Shown here: positions 37,450 to 47,778 of the stretch, piece by piece
Layout: every line of letters begins with the position of its first letter
How positions within the stretch are numbered: position 1 is the first letter of the stretch
Source of the DNA: Halocaridina rubra
Lineage: Eukaryota > Arthropoda > Malacostraca > Decapoda > Atyidae
NCBI GenBank assembly: GCA_037179515.1
Contig: JAXCGZ010013706.1
Location: 1-62,434, forward strand
DNA length: 62,434 nt
Reading direction: 5' to 3'
The notes under the pieces: model-generated
Told to the model about the DNA's origin: nothing
What the model saw: only the letters and a program-made list of their open reading frames with translations
Databases searched by the model: none
Position numbers and translations under genes: made by a program

Positions 37450-39949
37450 TGAGTAAGATAGGACAGGAGATCACCAGTGGATGTTGCTTTGCAAAAGCCG
37501 TACTAGTGATTGGAGATAAGTGAGTTAGATTCAAGGCGTTTCAAAAAGTGAGCACTGAGCAAAGTTTCAAAAACTTTAGCAATAAAGGAGGTTGGGGCCA
37601 TAGGTCGGTAGTTTGAAGGAATAGAGCGGTCACCCTTCTTAGGAACAGGTTGAACTAGAGCGTGCTTCCAAGATGAAGGATATATACTGGTTGACAGAAT
37701 GAGGCGTAAAAGACGGCAAAGCACGGGAGCCACTTCATCTGCAAACTTCTTAGGAAACCTTGCAGGGATACCATCGGGACCAGATGTCTTGTTCGTCTTT
37801 AGCGTGAAGAAAGGATAAGGGAGGGCATAGGGTTAGAGAGGGGTAAAGATTGAGGAATAGATGCCCTGGAATCGTTTATAGAAGAGTTGGCAGAAAAATG
37901 AGAACCAAAGAGAGATGCTTTGTCAGTGGTAAGCTATAGAACCATCAGAACGAATGAGAGGGAGAAAGCTTGAGTTACAGAAGTTTTTGGAGTGGTTTTT
38001 GGCTAAGGACCAGAAGCATATGTCAGTGGGAGAGGAGTAAAGGCCTTCAACTTTCCTTCTTATAAAGGAAGCCTTAGACCTTCGAATCTGAGCAGTACAG
38101 TGATTCCTAGCTACAGTAAAAGCAGAGAGAGTTAAATCAGAAGGCGAAGCTTGGTAAGATCGGTGTGCCCGATTCCTAGCCTTGATAACAATGGAGCAGG
38201 CATGGTCACACCAAGGTTTAGAGGGAGAGAAAGTTTTAGTAGAAGAGGGGATGTACGCCTCCATGAGTAAGATAGGACAGGAGATCACCAGTGGATCTTG
38301 CTTTGCGGAAGCCATACTGGGATTGGAGATAAGTGAGTTAGATTCAAGGCGTTTCAAGAATTGAGCATTGAGCAAAGTTTCGAAAACTTTAGCAATAGAG
38401 GAGGTTAGGGCAATAGGTCGATAGTTTGAACGAATAGAGCGGTCACCCTTCTTAGGAACAGGTTAAACTAGAGCATGCTTCCAAGATGAAGGATAGATAC
38501 TGGTTGACAGAATGAGGCAAAAAAGATGGCAAAGCACAGGAGCCATATCATCTGCAAACTTCTTAAGGAGCCTTGGAGGGATACCATCGGGACCAGATGT
38601 CTTGTTCGCCTTTAGCGAGCGAAGAACCTCATGAACTTTGCGTGAAGAAAAGATAAGGGAGGGCATAGGGTTAGAGAGGGGAAAAGATTGAGGAACAGAT
38701 GCCCTGGAATCGTTTATAGAAGAGTTGGCAGAAAAATGAGAACTAAAGAGAGAGGCTTTGTCAGTGGTAGAGCAAGCTATAGAACCATCAGAACGAATGA
38801 GAGGGAGAAAGCTTGAGTTACAGAAGTTTTTGGAGAGGTTTTTGGCTAAGGACCAGAAGCATTTGTCAGTGGGAGAGGAGTAAAGGCCTTCAACTTTCCT
38901 TCTTATAAAGGAAACCTTAGACCTTCGAATCTGAGCAGTACAGTGATTCCTAGCTACAGTAAAAGCAGAAAGAGTTAAATCAGAAGGCGAGGCTTGGTAA
39001 GATCGGTGTGCCCGATTCCTAGCCTTGATAACCATGGAGCAGGCACGTTCAACCCAAGGTTTATAGGGAGGGAAAGTTTTGTAGAAGAGGGGATGTACGC
39101 CTCCATGAGTAAGATAGGACAGGAGATCACCAGTGGATCTTGCCTTGCGGAAGCCGTACTGGTGATCGGAGATAAGTGAGTTAGATTCAAGGCGTTTCAA
39201 GAAGAGAGCATTGAGCAAAGTTTCGAAAACTTTAGCAATAGAGGAGGTTAGAGCAATAGGTCAGTAGTTAGAAGGAATAGAGCGGTCACCTTTCTTAGGA
39301 ACAGGTTGAACTAGAGCATGCTTCCAAGATGAAGGATAGATACTGGTTGACAGAATGAGGCGAAAAAGACGGCAAAGCACGGGAGCTAGTTCATCTGCAA
39401 ACTCCTTAAGGAACCTTGCAGGGATACCATCGGGACCAGATGCCTTGTTTGTCTTTAGTGAGCGAAGAATCTTATGAACTTTGTGTGAAGAAAGGATAAG
39501 GGAGGGCATAGGGTTAGAGAGGGGAAAAGACTGAGGAGCAGGTGCGCTGGAATCGTTGATAGAAGAGCTACCAGAAAAATGAGAGCCATAGAGAGTGGCT
39601 TTGTCAGTGGGAGAGCAAGCTATAGAACCATCAGAACGAATGAGAGGGGGAAAGCTTGAGTTACAGAAGTTTTTGGAGAGGTTTTTGGCTAAGGACCAGA
39701 AGCATTTGTCAGTGGGAGAGGAGTTAAGGTCATCAACTTTCCTTCTTATAAAGGAAGCATTAGACCTTTGAATCTGAGCTGTACAGCGATTCCTACCTAT
39801 AATAAAAGCAGAGTGAGTTAAATCGGAAGGAGAGGCTTGGTAAGATCGGTGAGCCTGATTCCTAGCCTGGATAGCCATGGAGCAGGCACGGTCAAACCAA
39901 GGTGTAGGGGGAGAGAAAGTTTTTGTAGAAGAGGGGATGTACGCCTCCA
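37450..39949 (-). repeat. Three tandem copies of an ~844-bp LINE segment
   Basis: Units at 39106-39949 (844 bp), 38264-39105 (842 bp) and 37450-38263 (814 bp; about 27 bp missing near 37800). Each encodes, on the minus strand, the linker (AHRSYQASPSDLT, FWSLAKNLSKNFCNSSF), ASGPDGIPARFLKEF-type and VPKKGDRSIPSNYRP motifs and LESNSLISNHQYGFRKA. The two internal junctions are identical (ACTCA joined to TGGAGGCGTACATC), with about one base of overlap between the parent sequences. The result duplicates RT motifs 0 to 2 and shifts frame at each junction. Confidence 0.9.
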
Positions 39950-41000
39950 TTCCCGCGGTCATGATCTCGGCAACTTTTACAGCTACCTGATCAGGGTTGC
40001 GGAACCGAAAGCAGTAGTCATCCCATGGAAAGTCAAGGAGAAAGTTACGCAAATTTTCATATTGGGTTCGCTCGAAGTGCCAAAGGCGGCGCTGAGTAGG
40101 AGGGATTGGTGGTGGGGGAGCGAAAAGGGAAGAGACAGAGATCATGGAGTGGTCAGATTTACCAAGGGGGGGAAAGCATAGAATAAGAGTAGTTTGAAGG
40201 GTTAGAAGTAAAAAATAGGTCAAGTGTGTTTGCAGCATGTTCGTGACGATCAGGAACGCGAGTAGGATGTTTGATAATTTGCTCCAGATCATGAGTAATA
40301 GAGAAAGAAGGGCCTCGCTCCCTCCCACATCAGTGTGAGAAGAATGACGCCACTCACTGTGGTGTACATTGAAGTCTCCATTGTAGAGAACTTCGGCATG
40401 TGGATGAGAAGATAGCAAGGACTCATGGCACGAGGAGAGATATTCAAAGAAAGACACAAACTCGGTGGAGTTTGGAGAACAGTAGCAGAAGCAAAGGATG
40501 ATAGTGGTAGTGAAGAGATAGACTTTTAGCCAGAGAACATCAAAGTCAGGAGATTCAAGGTCCATGAGCCTCACAGTAGGAGTGTTAATGTTGCAGTAAG
40601 CACAGATCCCACCTTTGTAACGAAAACGAGTATACAGCGGGTCAGTGGAAGCATGTATAGACAACTGGGTTTCAGATAGGAGGAGGAAGTTAGGGAGGAA
40701 AGTGCCCAAGTGCTGTTCCACAGACGAAAGATTAGAGTTTAGCCCACGAATGTTTGAATAGTGAAGAGTGAAAGAAGCAGATCTATTGGGAGGTGCAAGG
40801 TTAAGAGCAGAATCATTACTACCACCAGGCGTGTCTGCCCTCAAGCCAATGGTGGAGTCAACACGATCCCCGGAGATTCTTCGCACCCCACTATGCCGGG
40901 TACTGGGGGCCATTAGTTGTGAACCTTCCATAAATAATGACAAAATGTGAGGCAAAGGAAAGTAAAAGAGACAGACGTGCAGAATGTTGTGACTTGTCAA
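39950..41000 (-). pseudogene. Endonuclease part of the jockey-type LINE
   Basis: An apurinic/apyrimidinic-type endonuclease nicks the target for target-primed reverse transcription. Visible in order: LHYSNIRGLNSNLSSVEQHL, LLLSETQLS, CFCYCSPNSTEF, LYNGDFNVHHSEW (the catalytic Asp/Asn of the GDFN motif) and GKSDHSMISV (the catalytic SDH). An Arg/Pro-rich linker follows. The frame is open from about 41000 into the first repeat copy (to 39261). The leader upstream of LHYSNIRG carries no recognised ORF1-type domain. Confidence 0.85.
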
Positions 41001-41261
41001 ATGTAATGGAATAGCAAGAGATGTGTAATGAATATGCCAGAATATTCAGCGTAGATGTAGGCATGAGGAAAGAACCGTCCTGAAGGAAGACTCAACCTGG
41101 AACTGTCTGGACCAGTCCTAGTTGCATCCTAATACCTTCAGGTTATCAAGAAGCAAAATTTATGGGTAGAGGGGATGGCTTATCATGAAAATGGATGCCA
41201 GCATGCACTAACATCCACAAAGAGGTTTAAAGCATGCCTACAGATTTAAGTAATTTAAGGA

Positions 41262-42060
41262 TATGCTGACTTTGCTGCTTGGGAACAACATTTAAGCTTA
41301 AAGTTCAAGCATTTTCTTCATCATCATCCTGGAAAACTGAGGGTGTTCAAGAACGTGAAGAAGCACATCTGCCTGTCTACTACAGCTCCAACTCCATAAA
41401 TGCTGATAACCTAGGTGCTGTTCGAATACTGGTTCCTGAACTTTTTTATTCTCCAAATTTAGGGAAAGGAATTCCAAAAAAGATTCTACTGGTTTTGGAT
41501 AATGCACCTGGACATCCACCACTACCCCACTGTAAATGTCTTGTTTTTCCCACAAATACACCTCCACTCACCCAGCCTATGGACTAAGATGCGATCTCTG
41601 TGTTCAAGGCCAAGAACTTCTACTCAAACTCTGCCCAAGCCATAGCCACTAAAGATGCTGATGCAAACTCTCATTGTGAAACTTCTGGGAAAAACACAAG
41701 ATTTTACAATACATAAAAAAAATGTTAGCACGTAAGAGTCTGTGACCCGAAACTGTATGAAGAGCATCTGGAAAACGTGTGTATCTGGAAATAGTGCATC
41801 AGGCTATAATTAAAACTTCTGATAGACTTAACAGTGAAAGTGACCTAAGACTTATTAATAATAGGATAACAAAATTTGCCAAAACTGCAAAAAACTGTAT
41901 TCAGAATGTGAAGAGAAAGATGAGGAAGAATTGCTTGAACAGGAAGACGGAGGACTCACAAACCAAGAAATGATTGCTCTGTCAGAAGAAACAGTGAGTA
42001 AACAAGTAAGGAGGGCAGAAAAAGAAGAGAAACCAGAAAAAATTTACAGTGGAGCTATTA
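41262..42060 (+). pseudogene. DDE domain and C-terminus of a Tigger/jerky transposase
   Basis: In one frame: VQEREEAHLPVYYSSNSI, GKGIPKKILLVLDNAPGHPP (the second catalytic Asp in DNAPGH) and NTPPLTQPMD, then a stop. After frame changes, a C-terminal acidic stretch reads KDEEELLEQEDGGLTNQEMI, typical of Tigger C-termini. The N-terminal DNA-binding half is missing. Protein similarity to the copies at 10024 and 51950 is only at family level. Confidence 0.75.
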
Positions 42061-42134
42061 TCTGATGGCTTTTCCCAAGTAAATAAAATACTAGCACATT
42101 TTACGGCAGTATATCCCAACTTTGAAATTTGAAT

Positions 42135-42660
42135 ACAAGCGGGATGGAAGAACTGGAAGAAAGTGTCTGGGGTGCTGTGCGACAGGAGAATAGGGATTAA
42201 GTTGAGGTGTAAAGCGCATAAGACAGTTGTGAGACCTGCGATGATGTATGGAGCAGAGACATGGGCAATAAAGAAGACACAAGAGAAAAAACTGGATGTG
42301 GCAGAGATGAGGATGTTGAGATGGATGTGTGGGGTGACAAGAAGCGATAAGATCAGAAACAAGGTAATTAGAGGTACCTCAATAGTTAGAGAAATATCCG
42401 ATAAGATACAAGAAAGTAGACTACGATGGTATGGTCATGTCGTTAGGAGGGATGAACAGTATGTTGGGAGGAGGGTGTTGGAAATGGATATACAGGGTAG
42501 GAGAAGGAGAGGGAGATCAAAGCGTAGGTGGATGGATTGCATCAATGACAACCTGAGGTCTAAAGGTTTGTTGGGTGATGAGGTATGGGACAGAAACAAA
42601 TGGAGAAAACTGCCCAGAAACATCGACCCCACATAAAAGTGGGAAAAGATGAAGAAGAAG
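42135..42660 (+). mobile_element. 3' fragment of an RTE-type LINE
   Basis: The frame reads RPAMMYGAETWAIKKTQEKK, LDVAEMRMLRWMCGVTRSDK, RLRWYGHVVRRDEQYVG, GRRRRGRSKRRWMD and RNKWRKLPRNIDPT, then a stop and GTGGGAAAAGATGAAGAAGA as the 3' tail. It is nearly identical in protein to the copy at 21646-22020 on the other strand. Both are young relative to the 28135 copy. Confidence 0.85.
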
Positions 42661-42759
42661 CTAAGGTTGAATGAATAGTGAACAATGATTATCCTTTCTA
42701 TCGATACTTCTACAAGGAGAAAAAGAAGCAAACTATCCTGACAATGCTGACCATGCTGC

Positions 42760-43460
42760 TAGAAAAGAAAAAACTACTCCAGCCAACTCACCAAGATACA
42801 CAACATCAATTATTCCCAGCCAAGCACAAGTAAAAACTAATTTGTTAATAAAATGATATTTTTTATAGTTAAGGGGGGCTAGAATAATTCCTCCATTTAC
42901 TGCGTGTCATAAGAGTTGACTAAATGGGGAACGAGGGGACTGGGAATCCTCTCCTCTGTATTTTCTCTTCCAAAAGAGTCAGAGCATTCTGCCTTGACTC
43001 AGCCACTCCCCTTATATGGGGAAAAATGGCTCATGTATATAGATATATACATAGATTTTTGTAAAGAAATTTTTTTTTTTAGTTTTGTACATGCACTGTA
43101 ATGTTGCTATATTTTATACTGAACTGGAATTTTGAAGGTTTTGAAAATTACTAAATCAACTGTAATATCCCGAGCTTCATATATCTATTAAACACATATA
43201 AAAACAAAAACTTTAAATTAAATCATGTATTTCGAGGATAAAACAAGTAAGCTGAGTCTACTGTATCCTAAGAAAAATTCTGAAGACACCAAAAAACTAA
43301 ATAAAAAACGCCTAAAGAATTTTAAAAAAGTGCAAAACACATATACTAAATGAGCAGCTAAAATTGATTGAAATTAGAACATACAGTAATTTGAAAATAT
43401 GAGAGTATTGTAAGAGAATCTAAAACACAATGTAATTTCGAATCAAAAGAAAGTTTCAAA
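42760..43460. other. Intronic non-coding sequence
   Basis: No feature recognised. The stretch 43660-44340, on the far side of the candidate exon, is likewise empty. Confidence 0.5.
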
Positions 43461-43469
43461 ATGAGTTAC

Positions 43470-43658
43470 AAGGACTGGCTTGGTATTTCATACACCTTGC
43501 GGTCCATACTGAAAAGATACTTCGCATTTCCTTGGTAATAAGTACCCAGCACATACTCATCCAAGTGTGTGTGCAGAATATTGTCTGGCTTTCTTCCTGA
43601 ATGGTCAAGGCATTTTGGGGAATATGGGTTTGGGTTTAGTATATTGATGGACATTTGC
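43470..43658 (-). other. Candidate in-frame cassette exon of the PNUTS gene
   Basis: On the minus strand a pyrimidine-rich tract ends in TTTATTAG before 43658, and a weak donor GTAACT follows 43470. The 189 bp between have one open frame (QMSINILNPNPYSPKCLDHS through KVYEIPSQS). The phase fits both neighbouring PNUTS exons, so inclusion would add 63 residues between the PRIEG and LMAKY codons. Against it: the direct join already matches the human spacing, the donor is weak, and the peptide matches no PNUTS segment I know. Chance is possible. Confidence 0.25.
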
Positions 43659-44341
43659 CTAATAAAGAAAACATATACTGCAAGTGCAGGCAGCTTTACA
43701 GTCATAGATGTTCATCCATGAAAAAGAGGGCAATAGAGAGGCACGAATGAAACTGTAACGATCCATTAAAATCTTATTAGACACATTAAAGCCTCATTAT
43801 CATACTGTCACAAACTGGAAAATGATGGGGATACTAGACAAACCATATTTATAGCATACATCTTATTCTTTACACGTTTCTCCTGTACTGGTCTACATTA
43901 TTTCATCAGTGGAGGACCTAGTTCAAAAGTGGGATTTTCCAAACACCTGTGTTCCTAATCATAGCAACTATAAGCTCGAGTTTGATGTTGGCTCAAGGTA
44001 CTATAGCCATATGCCCTTCCTAGCACCAGCCTTCATCATTTACCTGGCCTTGGCACCACAAGCTATAAAAATATAACCTAACACGGGACTAACTTTGCGT
44101 AGGATCTGTGGTTACTGAAAATATTTTCAACATTATCAAATTTCAGTGAATACTGTACCGCCCAATATATTACACATACCAAATAATAATTATGACATCG
44201 TGACCTTAACTTTGCACATACTATACTTACTCCAGATTCATACACGTGCTACCTAATAAAAAAAAGTAAAAATAATAGTTCTGCACTAGATATATCAAGA
44301 AATATATCTAAGATATAAATAAATATCTGTACAGTACTCAC

Positions 44342-44439
44342 CCTTCAATCCGCGGAACCTCAACTTTCCCTCTTATGCCGCCCTTAGGATTCAAAAGGAT
44401 ACTAAGGCATTTCAGCAACTGTAGAGGGTCAATCTTAGG
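44342..44439 (-). CDS. PPP1R10: PNUTS (PP1 nuclear targeting subunit), first exon seen
   Basis: A 98-bp exon on the minus strand. The acceptor tract TTTTTTCTTTTCCAG ends before 44439 and the donor is GTGAGT. It reads PKIDPLQLLKCLSILLNPKG and GIRGKVEVPRIE, then GG of a split Gly codon. Human PNUTS begins, after a few residues, IDPKELLKGLDSFLN (family knowledge), so this is the start of the TFIIS N-terminal domain. PNUTS holds PP1 in the nucleus on chromatin and RNA-processing complexes. The initiator Met must lie in an upstream exon, which was not found between 44440 and 62434. An RVxF PP1-docking motif would come much later in the protein and is not in the window. Confidence 0.8.
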
Positions 44440-45036
44440 CTGGAAAAGAAAAAAGTCAAATTTTTATAAGGAAATATATATTGGTAAAAATTAAAATGCA
44501 AAATACTTCGTCACTGTGAAGCTTAACCCCATAACTGTGTGATTTTCTAAAGATTTTCGATGTGAAACAATCAATTTTCATTGTTGTTTCCTTTGAATAT
44601 CTATGTTTTAGAGCTATAAACCACTTTATTTAATAACTGTGGGGATTCCCAGAGAGAAAGTTGGGTAGCTGGGTGTGTAATATACAAAAGTGAAGAAATT
44701 GCAAACATTGTTTCAGAATAAAAATTATTAGGAAAATTATACATCGTTCCAAAATAATTTGGGAATCCCTTGTTCCTTGTGAGAGAAAACCCAAAATGTG
44801 GGAGTGATACTCATCACCTCTCCAAACCGAAGGCAGTTCGAGACAATTTCATCACAGAAGAAACATTGGATTTGATGAGATAGAAAAAATATCACAGATG
44901 AATTTTCTAGGAAAATGTAATCAATTGCAAATGGCACCTCATTAAATTCTTATTAAATCTGGTTATGCATTTCTATGACTCAACATGTTTCAATGCTAAT
45001 TTCAGGGAATATATCATATGACGGATCTAACAACAG
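44440..45036. other. Upstream intron or flank of the PNUTS gene, non-coding
   Basis: AT-rich; nothing recognised. Confidence 0.5.
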
Positions 45037-45179
45037 ATGTTGTTGTTGTTGTTTGAGATTAAAGCCAACCTTGTGTTGGCACGGGCCCTTGTCCAAAGAA
45101 CGGCCCGTAGGTTAGAGGTTGTAACTCTTGGGTTGTTTTATCACCTTAGTGGTTCGAAAGTTTCCAAGGTGGTGAGATG

Positions 45180-46431
45180 GGTATCTAGGTTGTCAAGTAG
45201 TTCCTTTACAATTTTGGCTGCATGAACTGTTGCATTGGGGTGTTGTGGTTCCATGTTTGATCTGTTCCTCATGTTGTTTGTCTTTGGACATTCTAATAGA
45301 TAATGCAGCAGGGCCTTATCCGTTGTCTTGCCACAGTGAGCGCACTCTTTTCTGGGGTTCTCAATAATTTCCCAGCAGCATTTGTAGCCTAGCTATCGTG
45401 ACAGCCAGACTCCTTGGGGTGTACTTGGATACCGGTGAGGGCTCAAGTTTTGTTGCTTCCTTGTACCATGTGGCAGAGTAGGAGCTTTTGTTAACCCAGT
45501 AGTTGTGGTTTTCCTGCTTTGTTCTCTGTAGTGCCTGCTTGGTATTTGATTTGTATTGTTGTAGACTGGGTTGTATAGAGTGCTGTATGCTGTGGCATAA
45601 GACAGCATCTTTGGCAAGTTGATCTGCCTTGTCATATCCAGGGATGTTGATATGGCTGGGTATCCAGTTGATGGTTACCGGTCTTCCTTGTTCTTGATGT
45701 TGCACTAGCAGTGTTTGGACCAAGCTGATTAAGTTGATGTTTTCTTTGAACTTCTGCTGCTGTAGTGCTTGGACAGAGGAGAGTGAGTCAGTGTGAATGG
45801 TAACAGGTCCTTGTCCTTTTTCAATTGAGTTGCGTAGAGCCAATTTGATGGCAAATAACACAGTTTGCAGAGTGGAGCAGGAGTCTGAAAGTCTCCAGGA
45901 AGCTGTAAAATGTTCCGAGTAGACTGCTGCTCCAGTTGCAGGGATACTTGCGTTGACAGTTCCATCTGTGTAGTAGGAGATGCCTTCTGCTTGGTTGGTT
46001 TCAGTGATAGCAGCTAGAGCTGCTTTGTGCAGTTGTATATTTGAACAAGCTTTCTTACTGTCTGGAAGACTAGTGGTGTTGAATTTTGCAGGGTGTGCTC
46101 TCCATGGGACTAGCGGCTTGTAGTTGGTGCAGGGCTTGTCTAAGTTTATTCTTGCCAATTCAGATGCCATGTTGCATTTGTGAGTACTTTTAAGAAGCTG
46201 GCCGGCATTGCTGTTTGGGATGGGGAGGTCAGGATGTTTGTTGAGGGCATCTTTCAGCCTTTTCTGCGTGTGGGATTTCCTTTCAGATAGCAGAGCCTTT
46301 GTTATGGAGTTGGTGTTGGAAACATTTATCCAGCTATATAGAGGAGGTAGATTTGTTTCCATTTGTAGGTTGCATATCCTGGTCCACATAGGAGCCCCCA
46401 GCATGTAATACATGGCGTTGTTCTGGATCAC
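45180..46431 (-). pseudogene. RNase H and zinc-knuckle region of the I-clade LINE
   Basis: An open frame of 356 residues (45361-46431) holds ISYYTDGTVNASIPATGAAV (first RNase H Asp), IHTDSLSSVQALQQ (catalytic Asp) and NWIPSHINIPGYDKADQLA (the final His/Asp). The frame then shifts near 45365. The C-terminal CAHCGKTTDKALLHYLLEC (CX2CX9HX4C) is read from the neighbouring frame until a stop near 45150. RNase H removes the RNA strand during cDNA synthesis. The shift makes the copy inactive. Confidence 0.85.
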
Positions 46432-46539
46432 TTCAATAGTGGAGATTTGTTGTGCACTGAGGTTGGCTAGGGTTGGGGCGCTGTAGGTAATCAGGGATCT
46501 AATAGTGGCTGTGTAAAATTTTTTCAGGACCTGAATACC

Positions 46540-47174
46540 TGCTCCTTCTTAGAGAGATGTCATATATCTCATAGGGGTTAGTCTGCTGTGTGCTCTTTCT
46601 CTGAGATAAGTGATTTGAGGTTTGAAGGTGAGTTGCCTGTCTATGTAAACTCCTAGATACATGAATGTATCCACCCACTCTATGTTTCCATTGGCTAGGG
46701 TGAGCAAGGCTAGTGGTACTGGAGTTTTTACGGTCATAGCTTTTGTTTTGTTTCCGTTGATCTTGAGTCCCAGTTCCTTGCTTTTCTGATGGAATAGGTC
46801 TACTGCTTTTTGAGCACTGGCTAATCTATGCCTCCTCTGCTGATGAAGACTACATCGTCGGCATAGATGAAGATGTCTACTCCTTGGGGTAGTTGTAGTT
46901 GAAAGAAGTTCTCCATCAGTACATTGAAAAGCAGTGGACTGGGGATGCCTCCTTGTGGGGTACCATTTTCTAATTTCTTGTACATTGATAGATGTCTTTG
47001 GAATTTTACTCTAGCCACTCTGTTTCTGACATGGTTTGAGACCCAACTTAGTAGATGTCCCTTAACTCCATTTTTTGCTAGGGAGCTCAGGATGGCTGCT
47101 GGATTAGCCAGTTCAAAAGCCTTCTCAAGGTCTAAGAAGACTACGACTGCTTCATCTAAAGGCATATTTACCAT
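46540..47174 (-). pseudogene. Reverse transcriptase of the I-clade LINE
   Basis: VVVFLDLEKAFELANPAAIL (motif A), NGTPQGGIPSPLLFNVLME, FIYADDVVFIS (the catalytic ADD near 46855). A stop at 46821 and frame changes follow, then FMYLGVYIDRQLTFKPQI and the thumb region (46549-46737). Confidence 0.85.
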
Positions 47175-47187
47175 ATACTCAAATAGA

Positions 47188-47424
47188 AGTTAATCTTTAA
47201 ATCTTTTTTTTTTGGGGGGGGGAAGTTTTGAAGAGGCAAGATTTCTACATTGCCATCCATATTATATTTCATGTATCAGTTATTCACATCCAAAGAAAAT
47301 ACCAAATCTCCTCCCTGTAACTTGATTTTTTTTAGATAATTCTATTATTTGTAGAACATTTTTACATTAGAAAAACTACACAATTGGAATTCCTAATGGA
47401 GTCATTACAATTCTATGGTGTTTT
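47188..47424. other. Spacer between LINE and LTR element
   Basis: Contains a T run followed by a G run near 47205-47222; nothing else recognised. Confidence 0.5.
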
Positions 47425-47429
47425 AATAT

Positions 47430-47739
47430 TGTAGTTTAGTAAGTCAAAAAGTAGTTTGATAGTTTGTGGTAGTTTACGTATGACAAGGAGTTGTTGGTAC
47501 TGAGTTGGGTGAGTTAGTGGCGGTGAAGGCATTGGAGATCTAGTCATTGTACAGAGAGGTTGTGTTTTTGGTGATGTTTATGCTTTGTTTACCGGCAGGT
47601 TTGTTTGTTTTTTTTTTGGTTCGTGCTGTCTTTCGGCATTATCGTCTTTGTCGCTCATACTGACTCATTATTGGCGTTTTTCCATATAATACAAAACAGC
47701 AAGGTAAGAGGAATTTATTTCAATTTAATTCAAAGTACA
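47430..47739 (+). repeat. 5' LTR (310 bp)
   Basis: Shares GTTTGTGGTAGTTTACG, GAGTTGGGTGAGTTAGTGG, GGCATTGGAGATCTAGTC and CATACTGACTCA with the 3' LTR. Differences include a 10-bp extra ATTTATTTCA-like piece near its end. Confidence 0.9.
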
Positions 47740-47778
47740 AGCTATCTAGGCTATAACTTGCAGTCATGTGCACTGCAC

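Larger units (their letters stand above)
36106..41035 (-). mobile_element. Jockey/CR1-superfamily LINE with internal triplication
   Basis: Reading on the minus strand from 41035: 5' UTR, endonuclease, linker and start of the reverse transcriptase, three tandem copies of an ~844-bp segment, catalytic RT, C-terminus, and a 3' tail with GTGCCCGGGCCTTTATTGATG and CCTGTCCCACTCAT. Frameshifts and stops make it inactive. Fragments of the family are at 775-1259, 48893-49203 and 60877-61060, and the mini-LINEs derive from it. Confidence 0.85.
41041..42755 (+). mobile_element. Tigger/jerky-like transposon relic
   Basis: Remnant of a transposase gene interrupted by an RTE LINE fragment at 42135-42660. 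No terminal repeats could be fixed. The left border abuts the 5' end of the jockey-type LINE. Confidence 0.55.
45037..47187 (-). mobile_element. I-clade LINE with RNase H, 5'-truncated
   Basis: Minus strand: the second half of the reverse transcriptase, an RNase H domain, a C-terminal zinc knuckle and a (CAA)n 3' tail at 45037-45053. It lacks the endonuclease and first RT motifs. RNase H downstream of RT marks the I/R1/Loa group of LINEs. No convincing target duplication was found. Confidence 0.85.

Noticed and set aside
43470..43705. Terminal exon ending at the TAA after the PSQSL codons
   Set aside because: The frame closes at TAA inside a GTAACT, but PNUTS would be cut in the middle of its first domain and no polyadenylation signal is obvious nearby. 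The stretch is kept only as a weak cassette-exon candidate.
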